A DNA stretch of 64,000 bases from Tenrec ecaudatus (lineage: Eukaryota > Chordata > Mammalia > Afrosoricida > Tenrecidae). Of the stretch, positions 44,216 through 55,345 are shown piece after piece; within the stretch, counting starts at the first letter, position 1, and each line of letters opens with the position of its first letter. The notes below the pieces were generated by a model. That model had not been told where the DNA came from and made no database searches. It saw only the letters and a list, made by a program, of their open reading frames with translations. The position numbers and the translations under genes are program-made. Location of the stretch: contig NC_134542.1 in assembly GCF_050624435.1 (NCBI RefSeq), forward strand, positions 108,545,677 through 108,609,676, written 5' to 3'.

Positions 44216-45770
44216 AATGACTTCATTTCATCCACCTTTCCCTTCATCTCTGAGCTGGTTCATCAGCGGCCCCCGGGAGTCCTTTAACTCCCCGAGGGGA
44301 AACTGCAATCTGTAGTCCATCCCAGAGTGCAAATCACGAAGGGCTGTAACCACCCACGCAGGAACATCGATGGAAGGCTGTGTGTGCTTGGGTGTGTTTA
44401 ACAGGCAAAGGGAAACTAATGAAGTAATTAGAGGAAAACTGTAGCTATTCCTCAATGTGTCTGGAGTCACACACATATATATAACTTCCCCCCTCCTTCA
44501 GTCTGGTGTCTGGACTAACCATGCCTCACAAAAGTCTCCAGCAGTTGCCCCATGATTTACAATACCTTTTTTGCTAGGTTGCACCAAGGATGGCAGGGAG
44601 ATGATTCCGAATTGACTGCGTGGCAGTGTGTTTGGAGGTTTGGGGTTTTTGGTTGTTTTTTTTAAATTCTCGAATCCCACTTCTTGTTTTCATCCTTTTT
44701 ACTTCAAAGCAACCACATTTATTCTTAGACATGAATGGAATTAGTCATAACACCAGCTCCTTGAATGTATAATTTCACCATCTCAATGGCGTTTGGCAGA
44801 AATGCAAATGCAATGGAAAGTTAGCAGAAAATAATGTGTAAGCCTTTTTCAAATACCGCGTTGTTCTAAAGAGAGACTTGATTGCCCATCGACTTTCATG
44901 AACTCAGTTTTTGAATCACACGGCCTTATTTGCAGAATAGACTTTCTTTTCAAGTCAGTAGGATTCTGTGATATGAGTACTGAGGTGAGAGACAGTGCAA
45001 GCTCTGCTCTGTTTTGAGCAATTTAATGCAAATTTGAGGTTAAAGTACAAGTTCAGTGAGTGTACACATACCCAATACCTGAATATTGCTTACTAAATTC
45101 TTTCTATAAGAAAACCATAATAGCAGAGTTGTTCACATAGATGAGATAAAATTACCTGTGACTTTAGTGGTCAAATATAATCAAGAATGACAATATTTCA
45201 CATGGGGCAGTGATATTTGGACCAGAATAGTTCATATTATTTGATGTCACCCTGAACATTTCTGCTAAAGAGAAACTGAAAGTACAAGGAAGATTCTTTC
45301 CTATAGAGCCTTTGTGTTTTATCTTGAATGAGTCAGATTCTGTGCCATCTGTCATCACTGGGTATGTGTCTGTCTCCACAGAGATCTGTGTAGTTCACCT
45401 GTCACTGTCTTTTTTTTTTTTACAACCTGAGCAGTGTTCTCTGGGGGTTTCTAGTGTCCTCTAGGCTTTCTAAGTATGCATCTTTTATGGCATAGGGGTT
45501 TACATCTGTGCCAGTCATTCGGCTAGCAGGACCTCAGTGATTGCTTTCTCCCTACACAGAGGAAGGAGGCACTGATACAGTACTGACTTAAAACCTGCTC
45601 TACAGGTATTACTGTGGAGAGGTCTATGTTAAAGAAGGGCTGGCTACTATAAAAGCTTGTAGTCTTTTTATAGAGTTAATACATTTTTTAAACCTGTTCA
45701 AGTAACTGCATAAAATTGGTATTTATGGTCAGAGGAGGCTTAATCTCTATGTGGACCATACGCTTGGATG
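44216..45770. other. Unique DNA, no gene seen
   Basis: No repeat or exon is recognised apart from poly(T) at about 45412-45421. Confidence 0.45.
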
Positions 45771-45956
45771 ATATGTGGATTATGTCTGAACAAAACTGTT
45801 TTTGAAAACATGGATTTATGTTGAGAGAGAGAGTGGAGAAGATATTACTCCTCAAGCCATATGGGAGCTTAGCTAGAACAAATATGTTTTGGAGGAAGTA
45901 CAGCCCATAATGCTCCTTAGAAGCAAGAATGGGAAGATATCATCTCACTACTCATG

Positions 45957-45990
45957 CACTCACTCACTCACGTACTCACTCACTCACTCA
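45957..45990. repeat. CACT tetranucleotide repeat
   Basis: About eight imperfect CACT/CACG units lie at the junction between the left RTE1 part and the SINE. Confidence 0.85.
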
Positions 45991-46190
45991 CGGTCACTGA
46001 GTCAATTCTTACTCTTAGGGGGCCTATAAGACAGGGGAACACTGTCTTTGGGAGCACAGTCTGAGACTGTGTCACTTAATTGGAGGAGAAAGCCTCATCT
46101 TTCTACCAAGGAAGGCCTAATGGTTTTGAACTGCTGACGTTGTGGTTAGCAGCTCGGTGCCTACCTCATGACACCAGCCGCAGGTCTCAT
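45991..46190 (+). repeat. AfroSINE inside RTE1
   Basis: 'CACTGAGTCAATTCTTACTC', 'GGAGGAGAAAGCCTCATCTTTC', 'TTTTGAACTGCTGACGTTGTGG' and 'AGCAGCTCGGTGCC' are the AfroSINE body as seen from its reverse strand. The orientation is therefore antisense relative to the plus strand, although the LINE around it is in sense. I list it with the LINE's strand because the split spans it. Confidence 0.7.
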
Positions 46191-46754
46191 GTCGGACATG
46201 TTCTTAGGAAAAGGACATCATGCATGCAAAGTAGAATGGCATCGAAGAAAAGAAAAACCCGCAACCTATGGATTGACACAATGGCTGCAACAGTGGGCTC
46301 AGACATCCCAACAATAGGAAGATGGAGCAGTAGCGAGCAGGGTTTAATTCTGTTGTGCATGTGTGTCACTATGAGTCAGAAACCACCTGAAGGCCCCTAA
46401 CAACAACAATAACAACGGGATAATGAATGCAGAGGTTGTTAATTCTGGCAACTCTTTAAATGCATGGTCTCCACGCTACTATACTTTTTCACTGTCTTCC
46501 GTTCTCTGCACAGTAATTAATCTGTAACTTCAAAATACAAATTTCTGCTGCTTACGGCTTGGCAGAATTGTCCCCAACAGAGTGACCCATGAATAGCACA
46601 AAACTAGACCTGGCCCGGCACCTTCCTGAGTCTGTGGATTCAGTCACTGGCTCAGTGCACTTCAGTCTTTCTCACCTACGCTCTCGTTTATGATGCACGA
46701 TGTTCTTCTCCAAGCACGTGTTCATGCCACGTGTCTGATGTCTATGAAATGAAA

Positions 46755-46900
46755 GATCACCATCCTTGCTCCTAAGGAGCATTCGGACTGCATTTCTTCT
46801 AAGACACGTCTATCCACTTCCCCGAGAAATCCATGGGATATCGGGGCTATTTTCAAACCGTATTCAAAGGCATCAATTCTGCTTTACCCTTCCTAACTTT
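46755..46900 (-). mobile_element. RTE1 fragment, antisense
   Basis: 'CACCATCCTTGCTCCTAAGGAGCATTCGG' (split by substitutions), 'TTCTTCTAAGACACGTC' and 'CAAAGGCATCAATTCTGC' match the reversed RTE1 pol segment. The 3' tail is missing. Confidence 0.85.
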
Positions 46901-46904
46901 ATTT

Positions 46905-47320
46905 GAATCTACTCTTTGTCACCTCATAGATTTCCTTCCACATAGAATAGAATACAAATGCCAATCCAAGGTTCTATGTAAATCTTCACCTTTCCTTCAC
47001 TCGGCCTACACTTGTCTCACTTGGTCCCTGGCTCTTAGCTCCTCCCACTTTCGTCCTGGCCACGCTCAGCGCAAAAAGGATGCGGTTGCTGGTCCCTCTC
47101 TTGTCACTGCTCTCCCTTTAGATGTGCACACGTTCGCCTCCTCCTCATTCCGGTTGCAGCTAAACTCCCAAAGCTTTCGAGAGCACCGTCCTGACCATCC
47201 AAGTGACAGGAGGACCCTCAACACTCACCATTCTCCACCTGGAGCCTGCTGGGTTCTCTCCGTGACAGCCATTAGTGCTCCTCTACATAATATTATAGAC
47301 TTTGTACATGATCGGCACTA
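46905..47320 (+). mobile_element. L2 LINE 3' part
   Basis: The order 'AATGCCAATCC', 'CACTCGGCCTACACTTG', 'CTTTCGTCCTGGCCACGC', 'AGAGCACCGTCCTGACCATCC' and 'ATTATAGACTTTGTACATG' resembles the pyrimidine-rich 3' end of L2 in sense. It is ancient, which fits the divergence. It is somewhat richer in CpG than its neighbours. Confidence 0.55.
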
Positions 47321-47328
47321 GACCCACC

Positions 47329-47900
47329 CACGGTCACTGAGTTGATTTCCACTCATGTTGTTCTTACTGGGTGATGTGCGAGTTCTAACTCACAGCAGTT
47401 CTGTGCACAAAGAGGAGCACCGCCCGTCCTCAGCCATCCTCATGGTTATTATGCTTTAATCCATTGTTGCAACCACCAGGTCAGTTCAGCTCCTGGCAGG
47501 TCTTTCTCTTTTTTGCTGACCCTTAATTTTACCAAGTATGACGCCCGGGTTCAATGATTGATCTCCCCTGATATGACGACCAAAGTACATGAGGCGGAGA
47601 CTTGCCATCCTTGCTTCCCAGGAGCACTCTGGCTGTTCTCCTAGGGCACGTTTGTTTGGTTGCTTTGGGTAGTCTATGGTACTTTCAGTATTCTTCATTA
47701 GCACCGTGATTCATTGTGCTGTGGCCTCATTTTTAATATACAACTTTCACCTGCACATGAGGCTGTTGAAAGTGCCATCGCTTGGGAGAAGGTACCACAT
47801 AGTTCTCAAAGTGACATCCTTGCTCTTCACTGCTTTCAAGAAGCCTTGTGTAGCACATGCAGTCAGTGTGGCCGGTTTACCCAATGGTTTCTTCACTGCT
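47329..47900 (-). mobile_element. RTE1 3' end, antisense
   Basis: From left to right it runs through the reversed tail ('CACTGAGTTGATTTCCACTC', 'CAGCCATCCTCATGG', 'CCATTGTTGCAACCACC'), 'TTTGCTGACCCTTAATTTTACC', 'GCCATCCTTGCTTCCC', 'CAACTTTCACCTGCACATGAGG' and 'GTGACATCCTTGCTCTTC'. The minus-strand frame 47486-47704 contains 'PECSWEARMASLRLMYFGR', the RTE pol C-terminal block. Confidence 0.9.
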
Positions 47901-47902
47901 GC

Positions 47903-48062
47903 TGCCATGAGACTCCAACTCACAGTGACCTACGTAAGCTTTCACGTGCTATAAATATGTAAAGAAGCCGATCGTTTCATCTTTTTTTTTTAATCAGAGC
48001 TGCTGGAGTATTTGAACCACTCATCAAACTGCTCAGATCGTTGTTAGTTACTGACGTCATCA
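47903..48062 (-). repeat. AfroSINE, antisense, diverged
   Basis: 'GAGACTCCAACTCACAGTGACC' is the reversed tail, and 'GGAGTATTTGAACCACTCATC' with 'CACCAGAGCTCTTC' the reversed head. A poly(T) of 10 lies in the middle. Confidence 0.65.
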
Positions 48063-48187
48063 CCAGAGCTCTTCATGAGGAGGGGATGGGGATGGTCAAA
48101 TATAATTTTGACCCCGAGTGAACTAGCATCTAAATTACTGTTGGCTTGCTTAAAGTCAGATCGCTGTTCTTAACAGAACTAAGACCC

Positions 48188-48356
48188 AGTCCCCAAGCCA
48201 AACGCACTGCTATCGAGTCAATCCCACCTCGGCAACCCTGTACGACAGGGTAAAGAGTAAAGACCAGTACTCTTTACAGGAATAGAAGGCCTGATTGCCC
48301 TCCTGTGGAGCAGCTGCTGGTTTCAAACTACTAACCTTGTAGGTATCAGGTGGGAG
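48188..48356 (-). repeat. AfroSINE, antisense
   Basis: 'CACTGCTATCGAGTCAATCCC' (tail), 'ACTCTTTACAGGAATAGAAGG', 'CTCCTGTGGAGCAGCTGCTGG' and 'TTTCAAACTACTAACCTTG' are in reversed AfroSINE order. Confidence 0.9.
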
Positions 48357-48689
48357 ATATTTCCAGAACTTTGTTCCCCATATAGAATAGCTCGTAGAAC
48401 TTAACTTTTTTTTTTCAACAAGAGGCAATGGCTTTTTTCCCCCTGGCAAGGAATCCTGCTATTTTATTAGCACATAACAGATAGAACAGGACCCTGAGTA
48501 GCCCAAGCAGCAGGGGCAGATTACCCAAGAAACAAGTTCAGCCTGGACTTCCTCGTGTGTTCATCTTTAGTTAACTGTTTTGCATATTGTTCACTGTATA
48601 AATTCATGTGAATCTGTTTCCTACAGATTAGTAAGTAAGCACTTGTTACCATGTGCTTGTCTTGCTAATTGGCTATTCGGAAATGGACC

Positions 48690-48782
48690 AGCGGTTTCCA
48701 ATGGGCTACTAACCTATTGGCATTTCAAATGCACCTACCGGAGCATTGCGGAAGAAAGGCCTGGTGATCTGTGCTCATTTTT
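48690..48782 (+). repeat. AfroSINE fragment, second subfamily
   Basis: 'CCAATGGGCTACTAACC' and the diagnostic 'GCGGAAGAAAGGCCTGGTGATCTG' near 48747 match the same subfamily as the copy at 9083. Confidence 0.7.
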
Positions 48783-49314
48783 TTTTCTTTTAGGATCATC
48801 ACTATAACCCTTTCGGATAAATGCCAGGTCGAGGGATGGGTGAAATGTAAAAGGAAGTATAGTGTAGGTATGCTAAAAAAAGTCCATGGCCATCGTGGGG
48901 TCGCACAGAAAGTGGTCGCTAAACAGAGAGGTGGAGAGAGAGGAGGATAGAAGAGCAAAGGCAAAAAACCTTAGCCTGCCTTTATCAGTAGATCCCCACT
49001 ATGATGTAGGCTGGCCCTGATCTGCTTTCCAAATGTTTTCATATTTTTGTTTGTATTGTTTTGTTTATTTTTTTTCTTTGTTCATTTTAGAGTGGATCTC
49101 AAAATTGTTATGTCCATGGAGATCACCCTCCTGAAGCCATGTTATATGCTTTTCTGTTATTTGGTATATGAAACCTAGGATTGATTAACTTATATGGACA
49201 GAAAGTGGAATAAGTGTTTTGAGGTGAGGCGAGTCCCGTGGTGCGGGTGGGTGTGGGGCTGGATAAAAGGAAGATGATGGCAAGGAGTCCATGTAGACAA
49301 ACATTGCAAAAATA

Positions 49315-49445
49315 GAAATTCACTGCCATCGAGTTGATTCCGACTCATAGCAACCCTACAGGGCAGATTAGAACTGCCTCTGTGGGTTTTTGAGTCTGTG
49401 ACTCCTTACAGGAGTAGAAAGCCTCATCTTTCTCCAGAAGGTGTC
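49315..49445 (-). repeat. AfroSINE, antisense, well kept
   Basis: 'CACTGCCATCGAGTTGATTCCGACTC', 'CCCTACAGGGCAGATTAGAACTGCC' and 'CTTACAGGAGTAGAAAGCC' closely match the AfroSINE consensus. It is one of the least diverged copies here. The head is missing. Confidence 0.92.
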
Positions 49446-52400
49446 TGGTACCAGGGACACATTTATCCAATGTCATGAGTATCACTCCTTGACCTCTAGA
49501 GGGCACTTGATAGTAATTCAAGAATAAGCTGTCCAGGCTCTGTGGCTTTCCTTTACCCTGGAGGAGATTTCTACTTGCAGAACTGTGTAAATGGTGATGT
49601 TTTTATTTCTCTCATTCATACTCAAGAAACAACAGTTAAGGTGTCAAGTGGTTTGTTTGAATTGTCTCAGTGATGCCAGATGACATCAAATATATAGAGG
49701 ATCTGTTTATTATTCTAGGAACAATATATCAGTGAGGCCATAAGGAAAACAGAACTTAGAAGATAGGTGACAGACTAAAACCAATTCCAATATTTGAAAA
49801 ATTGTCACAATTAATATTTTTCTAATAATGATTGCTATCAGTTTCTATGCTTAGATTTACAAAGCTTATATTTACAGACATACTTTTTCCAGATCTAGTA
49901 GATAAGGATGTCTGAAACCGTGTCTAAACGATCCCACTACTTATTCAAATGGAATATGCCTTGTCTTTGTACCCAAATAAAAATGAAATGTTGTAATCTT
50001 CATTATAGATTATAAAGTGGAATCCTGATCAATTAGAGAGGAAATATTCAAAAGAGGATAAAATTGATAAGGAACACTAAATATAAATTATGTAAAACCT
50101 TCTAACATAGTAAATGATGGCTGTGATTTATGGTCAGCCTATTAGTTAGCAGTGTAGCTCAGAAAACCTCATCCAATAACAGAATATTATGAGCTATTGC
50201 CTAATTTTACTACTATTAATTGTACTACTAAACTAACTAATAAATATGATTTCAAGTTTACCATTGAAGCAAATTTCCCCACTGAAGATGGAGGGTTTGC
50301 ATTTTAAGTCAATTGGTTTTTTAATATATTAAATTTTTTGATAAATAAAAGAATTCTAACAAACTTTTCAAGTTAAAATCATTAAGTTTAAGATTGGTTT
50401 TAGGCATCAGAATGTTTAAAACATATTTTCTGAAGGTTTTGCTCATTATGTGCAACAAACCTGGCAATCGTTTCATATCCTTCACTGCCTACTAGCATAG
50501 CACTTGTCGCTACTTCTTCCTTTAGCAGTCAACTAAGATGTTCCATGAAACTAGTATAGATTGTTTCTTGAGTTTCTTCTCTTCCTCTGTGACACCTCCC
50601 AGCATCAACTGTGTTTTTTTTCCCACGCAAGCAAATCCCACCCATCCAGATTGTTGTCAGGTATTCCGTACAGTGAAATCCCAGCAGAGAATACTGTGTA
50701 TCTTGCAAGAGTAAAAAGGCATGTGGGAATACTCACATTATATTGTACCTATCACATATGGAAGCGAGAGAATTCATTCTTTCTGCTAATTTCATACTGA
50801 GCAATTGTGACTCATGACCTCGTGTATCAGAGTATAATTAAACTCCACAGCATTTTCATGATTGTAATATGTACTGATGCAAATCCCTATGCTTTCTTAC
50901 ATGCCACCATTCTGCTAGGTATCAAGTTCCAGCCACTCGGGCTGCCCAAAGACACCCCCCCCACCCCCAGGTAGATAAGCCCCACCTAGAATACAGCTTC
51001 CAGGAGGCTTAGTCTCAAACACCCTAGGGAAGTTTTTGGTCCACACACAAAAAGTGTGAATTATAGGTAAATGAAATTAATGAACACATATAAAGAGAAT
51101 TAATGTATACTTTTTGTTTAAAAATGCTATGAGAAATTTAAAAAGAGATAAATTAGAAAATGAAATTAACTCACTTTCCAAACTTTTCCTGAATGAATAT
51201 TTTAACTTTTTTCTTATACCTATTCTCATCTGACCAAAGTTTAATCTTCTGTAACTTTTTGCTATACAGTTGTCTTAGATGGTAATGTTAATAATAAAAA
51301 TATGTCTCTGAGGCCTACATTTAGTTAAATATTTTTCATTTCTCTGAAACATAATAGATGTAGAAGAATAAAAATGGTCAAGCCAAAGAATATTAGCAGT
51401 TATATTTTATTTCTAATTTAATAAAATGAGACATTGTAGATCTTAAAAATTACAGGAATATAATAACAATTTATGAAATGTGCTCTAACTTTTTCAGGCC
51501 ACAGTATTAGTTTTAAACCTTCCTCAAAAATTAATATGTTATGTATTTAAACAAAAAAAGCACTTCAAATAGATAATACAGAACAAGGGGGTGGATTTGA
51601 TATGGAATATTGACTGCATGATACTCTGACAAGGAAAGAATCATCAAAATCTATTAAAAATACAGACTTGCAGACACTTTAAAGATTTCCTGGAATAAGT
51701 CTTAACAGTTGAATGCTTCAGAGGGTGTCTGTTGCCCCCGGAGACTTCCTCAATATGACTTCATCTGCTAGATTCCTCCTGACTCATCACACAGCTGAAC
51801 ACCTGGTCACTCTCAGATATCAAACACAACTGGTGCCAGGGCAGCGAGAAAGACAAAAGCAGCCCCAATCCCTTCTTTGAAAGTGGGTCGGCTAACTGTG
51901 TTAATGCATCACAGCTGCGGTGCCCGAAGACATTAAAAGAGGAGAGAGGAATTAAAAGAATTAGAGCAAGCTTCTTAATCTCACTTTCTTCAATGCCCAC
52001 ACTGCGCTGTTCTGTGGCTTTGCCTGGGCGGGGCGCCTAGAAACGGAGGTCAGCGTCGATTAGAAAATGGGTTGGTGACCTCTTCTTTGCACTGGAGGAG
52101 GAGGAGGCTAGAACTACCCTACAAACAACCAAGCAAGATGGGGCGGGGGGGGTGTAGTAATACCATAGCAATGTGGTACATGGTCCAAACTTTCACAGCA
52201 AGTGAGCAGTGCCAAAGAGAGCAGTCATTGCATTACTCGGTTGTAATCCATAATCTAAAACATGCCTAAATAGAAGGGCAGCTCCTCTAATTGTATTCCG
52301 ACGGGCAGCACCTGTGCAGTGTGTGCAGCACGCGTTGCAGCGTTAAGACACATCAGCTTGTATCACATTATAATGAGACTTGACTAAATATAATACATCA

Positions 52401-52955
52401 CATCAAAATAAGATAGAAAATAAAGGATATGCAATGTAACTTTTGCTACTGAGTATGTAAAAATGAGGGAAACAAATTATGGAAAGTCTCTCCAAACTGT
52501 GAAAGCAAGTAATTTGAATTATTTACATATCAAATCTTCACTCTGGTGACATCAAACAGATCTGCTGTCATTAATAGTCAAGGCTTAATGTCGCTGCCAT
52601 TTCTGTTGGTGGGGAAATTAGAACACTAGTTGTCAAACTCCATGTCACTTTTTCCTGGGAAAATTATTGATATTGGTTAAGGTTTGTTTAGTAACAGAAA
52701 TCGCTAAATGATGGAGGGGGCTAGTCTTTCAAATAAACTGTCTTAATTATAACCTTCTTCTAGTTGTTTGTTTGTTTTTTTCACTTAAAATGTTAACATT
52801 TAAAGATAGTATTTTTAAGTTTGTTGATGCTAGCATCTCTCTTTCATTTACCCTACTTAGGTTTCTTAAAAATTAGAACCTGGTATATTTAACCAATTAT
52901 TGACTCTCCAAAGATTTGGACAAAGTCTATCATTTCGAGTGTATTAAGTTTTTTC
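49446..52955. other. Long unique stretch, candidate conserved elements
   Basis: This is about 3.5 kb without young repeats. The parts at about 51700-52060 and 52195-52390 are complex, GC-richer than their flanks and repeat-free (for example AATTAAAAGAATTAG, CATTGCATTACTCGG). A CT/GGAGGA stretch lies near 52091. I see no exon. Confidence 0.4.
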
Positions 52956-52959
52956 ACCA

Positions 52960-53265
52960 AACTCACCATTGTTGACTTGATTTTGCCTATGGTGGCCCCG
53001 TAGGACAGAGTAGACCAGATCCATATGGTTTTCAAGACTTGAAGCATATAGCCCCATGTGAGGATGATTTGGGAGCAGGCAGGGTTTCCTTGTGTCTCAC
53101 CTGGGGCCGCTGTGAGTCAGAGCCCACTGAATGGCACCTAACAACAAACCCTCAGGGGAGCGGATGGCCACTGCTTCTCCCCTGCGGGGTGGCTGCTGGT
53201 TTGGAACTTCTGACCTTTTAGTTAGTGGTAGGCATGTAGCCACTATAACACCAGGACTCCTCTCT
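52960..53265 (-). repeat. AfroSINE, antisense, with nested insertion
   Basis: The left part has 'CGTAGGACAGAGTAGACC', and the right part has 'GGGTGGCTGCTGGTTTGG', 'AACTTCTGACCTTTTAG' and 'AACACCAGGACTCC', the reversed head. About 100 bp of plus-strand RTE1-like tail interrupts it. Confidence 0.85.
53055..53153 (+). mobile_element. RTE1-type tail nested in a SINE
   Basis: 'GTGAGGATGATTTGGGAGC', 'CAGGGTTTCCTTGTG' and 'GCTGTGAGTCAGAGCCCACTG' followed by 'CACCTAACAACAA' make up the 3' tail of RTE1 in sense, inside the antisense SINE. The copy is only the last 100 bp of the LINE. Confidence 0.85.
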
Positions 53266-54146
53266 TTACTGGACACACTACATTCCTCGGGAAACAAATT
53301 GTTCCCTTGTTTCTTGATTTTCAATCTTAACTTGGAATAGCATTCCTGTGAGTTACTAGATGGCATTCCTCTGTGCCTGGTCATTCGTTTCCCCGTTCTC
53401 CTTTCTGTCAAAGCTGGCTGTGGAATGCCAGATACTGGGCTTCTTCCTCACTGGTCTTTAAGGACAAGTCAAAAAGTAGCACGGGCGTCACCTGTAGGTA
53501 TTCTGTGGACGGTTACTCCGTCAAATGTTTCCACTTTCAGAAAGAAGCTTCTGAAACAAGCTTACAACAGTGGATTCCAGTTGGTTTCCTGAAAGATCAT
53601 TCAGTAATAATCATTGTGTATCTATTGGGCACATAATCACAAACAGGAACTTGTTAATAATCATCTCATGTCTCTCTGCGAATGTATTCATAAAGATAAG
53701 ATATATCGGGAATAATCTGGGGAAGAGGTATAAAGGCAGACTTGATAAAAAAATTTTGAGAAATGAGAAGGACTGAGTTTTGATTTTATCTGCCCCCCAC
53801 ATCCCCAGTAATTGACATTTTCTGTTCAAAAGAGTGACATAAAGAAAAATTTGATATTTCAAAAGCATTAGTAGTAGGATTTAGTTACCCACAACTGATG
53901 TATCATTGAATACTTCATTAAAATACTCATCTTAATTTTCTTCTAGGAAGTTTCAGTTATTGAAAGTTATACATCAAAATTTGCCTAAAATATCATGAAA
54001 TAACCATTCTTTCTTCTGGACTTTTTGTACCATATTTTCTCGAATATTTAATGTAATACATATATCATAATTTGGTTATATTTTGTTTGCAAGAGCCAAA
54101 TTAGAATCTGAACTCTTGAAGAAAGTTTCAGTATTTTAACCCAGTG
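53266..54146. other. Unique DNA, no gene seen
   Basis: No repeat or exon is recognised. Confidence 0.45.
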
Positions 54147-54148
54147 TA

Positions 54149-55041
54149 TAAGGGGTTGCTCCCCCGCCCCCCAAACAACTGTTTTCTTTTTCAAAGTTAT
54201 GTATTTAATTTTGTTTTACAAAACAACTTTATCACCTTCAAAGTACTCTCTATTACACTTAATATATTTGTCAAATCTGCTATTCAATTCTTGGAAATGG
54301 TTTCAAACTCATGGCTGACAGCACCTTCCTCCTGTTTTCCTTCACGTCCTCTGCTTCCCCAAATTGATGTTCTTTCATGTCTCTCTTCATTCGTGGAAAC
54401 ATAATGATGTTGCATGAAGTGAAGTCAGGTATGTCAGGTGTGTTGGGCAAGGGAGACATGCTATTTTGCCCCAAAACTGGAGCACTGAGATGGCTGCGTG
54501 AGCAGGTGCATTATCCTGGTGGTAAAACCAGTCCCCGTCTGATGCGCTGTCTTTTCAGAACCTCTAAATAGAGAGATGAACAGTCTGGCCTGGTGGAATG
54601 AACTCCAAATGCACAACATGTAGACATTCGAGCCAGTTCGGCAAGTTGATAGATGTCCAGGATAAGGTTTGTCATCAATCCACATATTACCTCTTTTATA
54701 ACCAGAAAACCGCTCGTACACTTGAGTTTTCCCCATAGCACCATCCTGGTAAGCTGTGTTCAACCTCACAACAGTTTCTGCAGCACTTTTCTTGAGCAGG
54801 GAACAAAATTTCACAGCCACATGCTGTTCTCAAAAATTGGCCATCACAAAAAATGAGGTTCCAGCAAAACTGTTTCTATGAAAAAATTCACTGTGACCAG
54901 AGAGAACCTTCAGAGGCAATGCCACTGGGTGCACTAACTCAGGGGGGGTTGCTTGATGCTCACTTAGTGGGGAAAATGGGTGCTATGAAAGCTCTCCTCT
55001 GCCCAGAAGAATTCCCTTCTTGGGGGGATTACCTCCTCTTA
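54149..55041 (-). mobile_element. Internally deleted mariner transposon
   Basis: The minus strand keeps the start of a mariner transposase (54820 down to about 54610; 'AVKFCSLLKKSAAETVVRLN' then 'GKTQVYERFSGYKRG'). It jumps to the later core ('VHLEFIPPGQTVH'-like near 54580, 'DNAPAH' at about 54520, 'EYFEGDKVVL' then stop near 54218). The first catalytic Asp region is missing and there are stops and frameshifts. The ends read TATAAGGGGTTGCTCCCCC on the left and TATAAGAGGAGGTAATCCCCCC on the right strand, which could be decayed inverted repeats with TA target sites. Full-length mariners are near 1.3 kb, so about 400 bp are lost. Confidence 0.8.
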
Positions 55042-55112
55042 TATCACAATGCCTAAAACATTGGCTTCACAACAGGAGTTCAATGTGAATAAACGAAACA
55101 AATACCTGAAAA

Positions 55113-55345
55113 AAGACATCATTCTTGGTAATGTAGAGGGTCAATAAAAAAGAGAAAGGCGCTTAATTAGGTGGCTTGACATGGCGGGTAAAACATTGGG
55201 CTCAAACATTGTCAAGCCACCTAATTAAGCGTCTTCCTCTTTTTTCAGGTAACTGAGGATGACAAAGGACTGGGCAGTGTATGGCTCTGTTTTATCAAGG
55301 GAGACTTTGAGTTAGAGTTGACTCCTTAGGGTCTGAAAGCAACAG
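55113..55345 (+). mobile_element. RTE1 3' tail with inverted insert
   Basis: 'GACATCATTCTTGG', 'GTAGAGGGTCAATAAAAAAGAG', 'AGGTGGCTTGACA' and 'TTGGGCTCAAACATT' match the RTE1 3' end. After the inverted insert at 55211-55245 the tail continues with 'GGACTGGGCAGTG', 'GAGTTGACTCCTTAGGG'. The insert breaks the expected AAC-rich middle of the tail. Confidence 0.85.
55146..55245. repeat. 35-bp inverted repeat, 30-nt loop
   Basis: The left arm is 55146-55180, the right arm 55211-55245, and the loop 55181-55210. The arms are complementary at 33 of 35 positions. The left arm is the normal RTE1 sequence; the right arm is an inverted copy of it placed downstream. At the two differing sites the right arm keeps the RTE1-like bases (GAGGAAGAC), so the left arm changed after the duplication. 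Confidence 0.97.

Larger units (their letters stand above)
45775..46410 (+). mobile_element. RTE1 3' end split by a SINE
   Basis: The left part has 'TTTGGAGGAAGTACAGCCC' and 'AATGCTCCTTAGAAGCAAG'. The right part (46190-46410) has 'GACATGTTCTTAGG', 'GGACATCATGCATGCAAAGTAG', 'TATGGATTGACACAATGGCTG' and the tail 'CTAACAACAACAATAAC'. In translation the right part reads 'WIDTMAATVGSDIPTI', matching the conserved RTE pol C-terminus. A simple repeat and an AfroSINE lie between them, so the SINE landed in this older LINE. Confidence 0.88.

Noticed and set aside
46833..47321. 162-codon ORF as a gene
   Set aside because: It spans the end of an antisense RTE1 fragment and an L2-like 3' end. Pyrimidine-rich L2 tails often leave open frames.
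47486..47704. 72-codon ORF as a possible host gene
   Set aside because: It matches the C-terminal pol block of RTE1 and lies inside that LINE.
54853..55056. 67-codon plus-strand ORF next to the mariner
   Set aside because: It is the reverse strand of the mariner 5' untranslated end.
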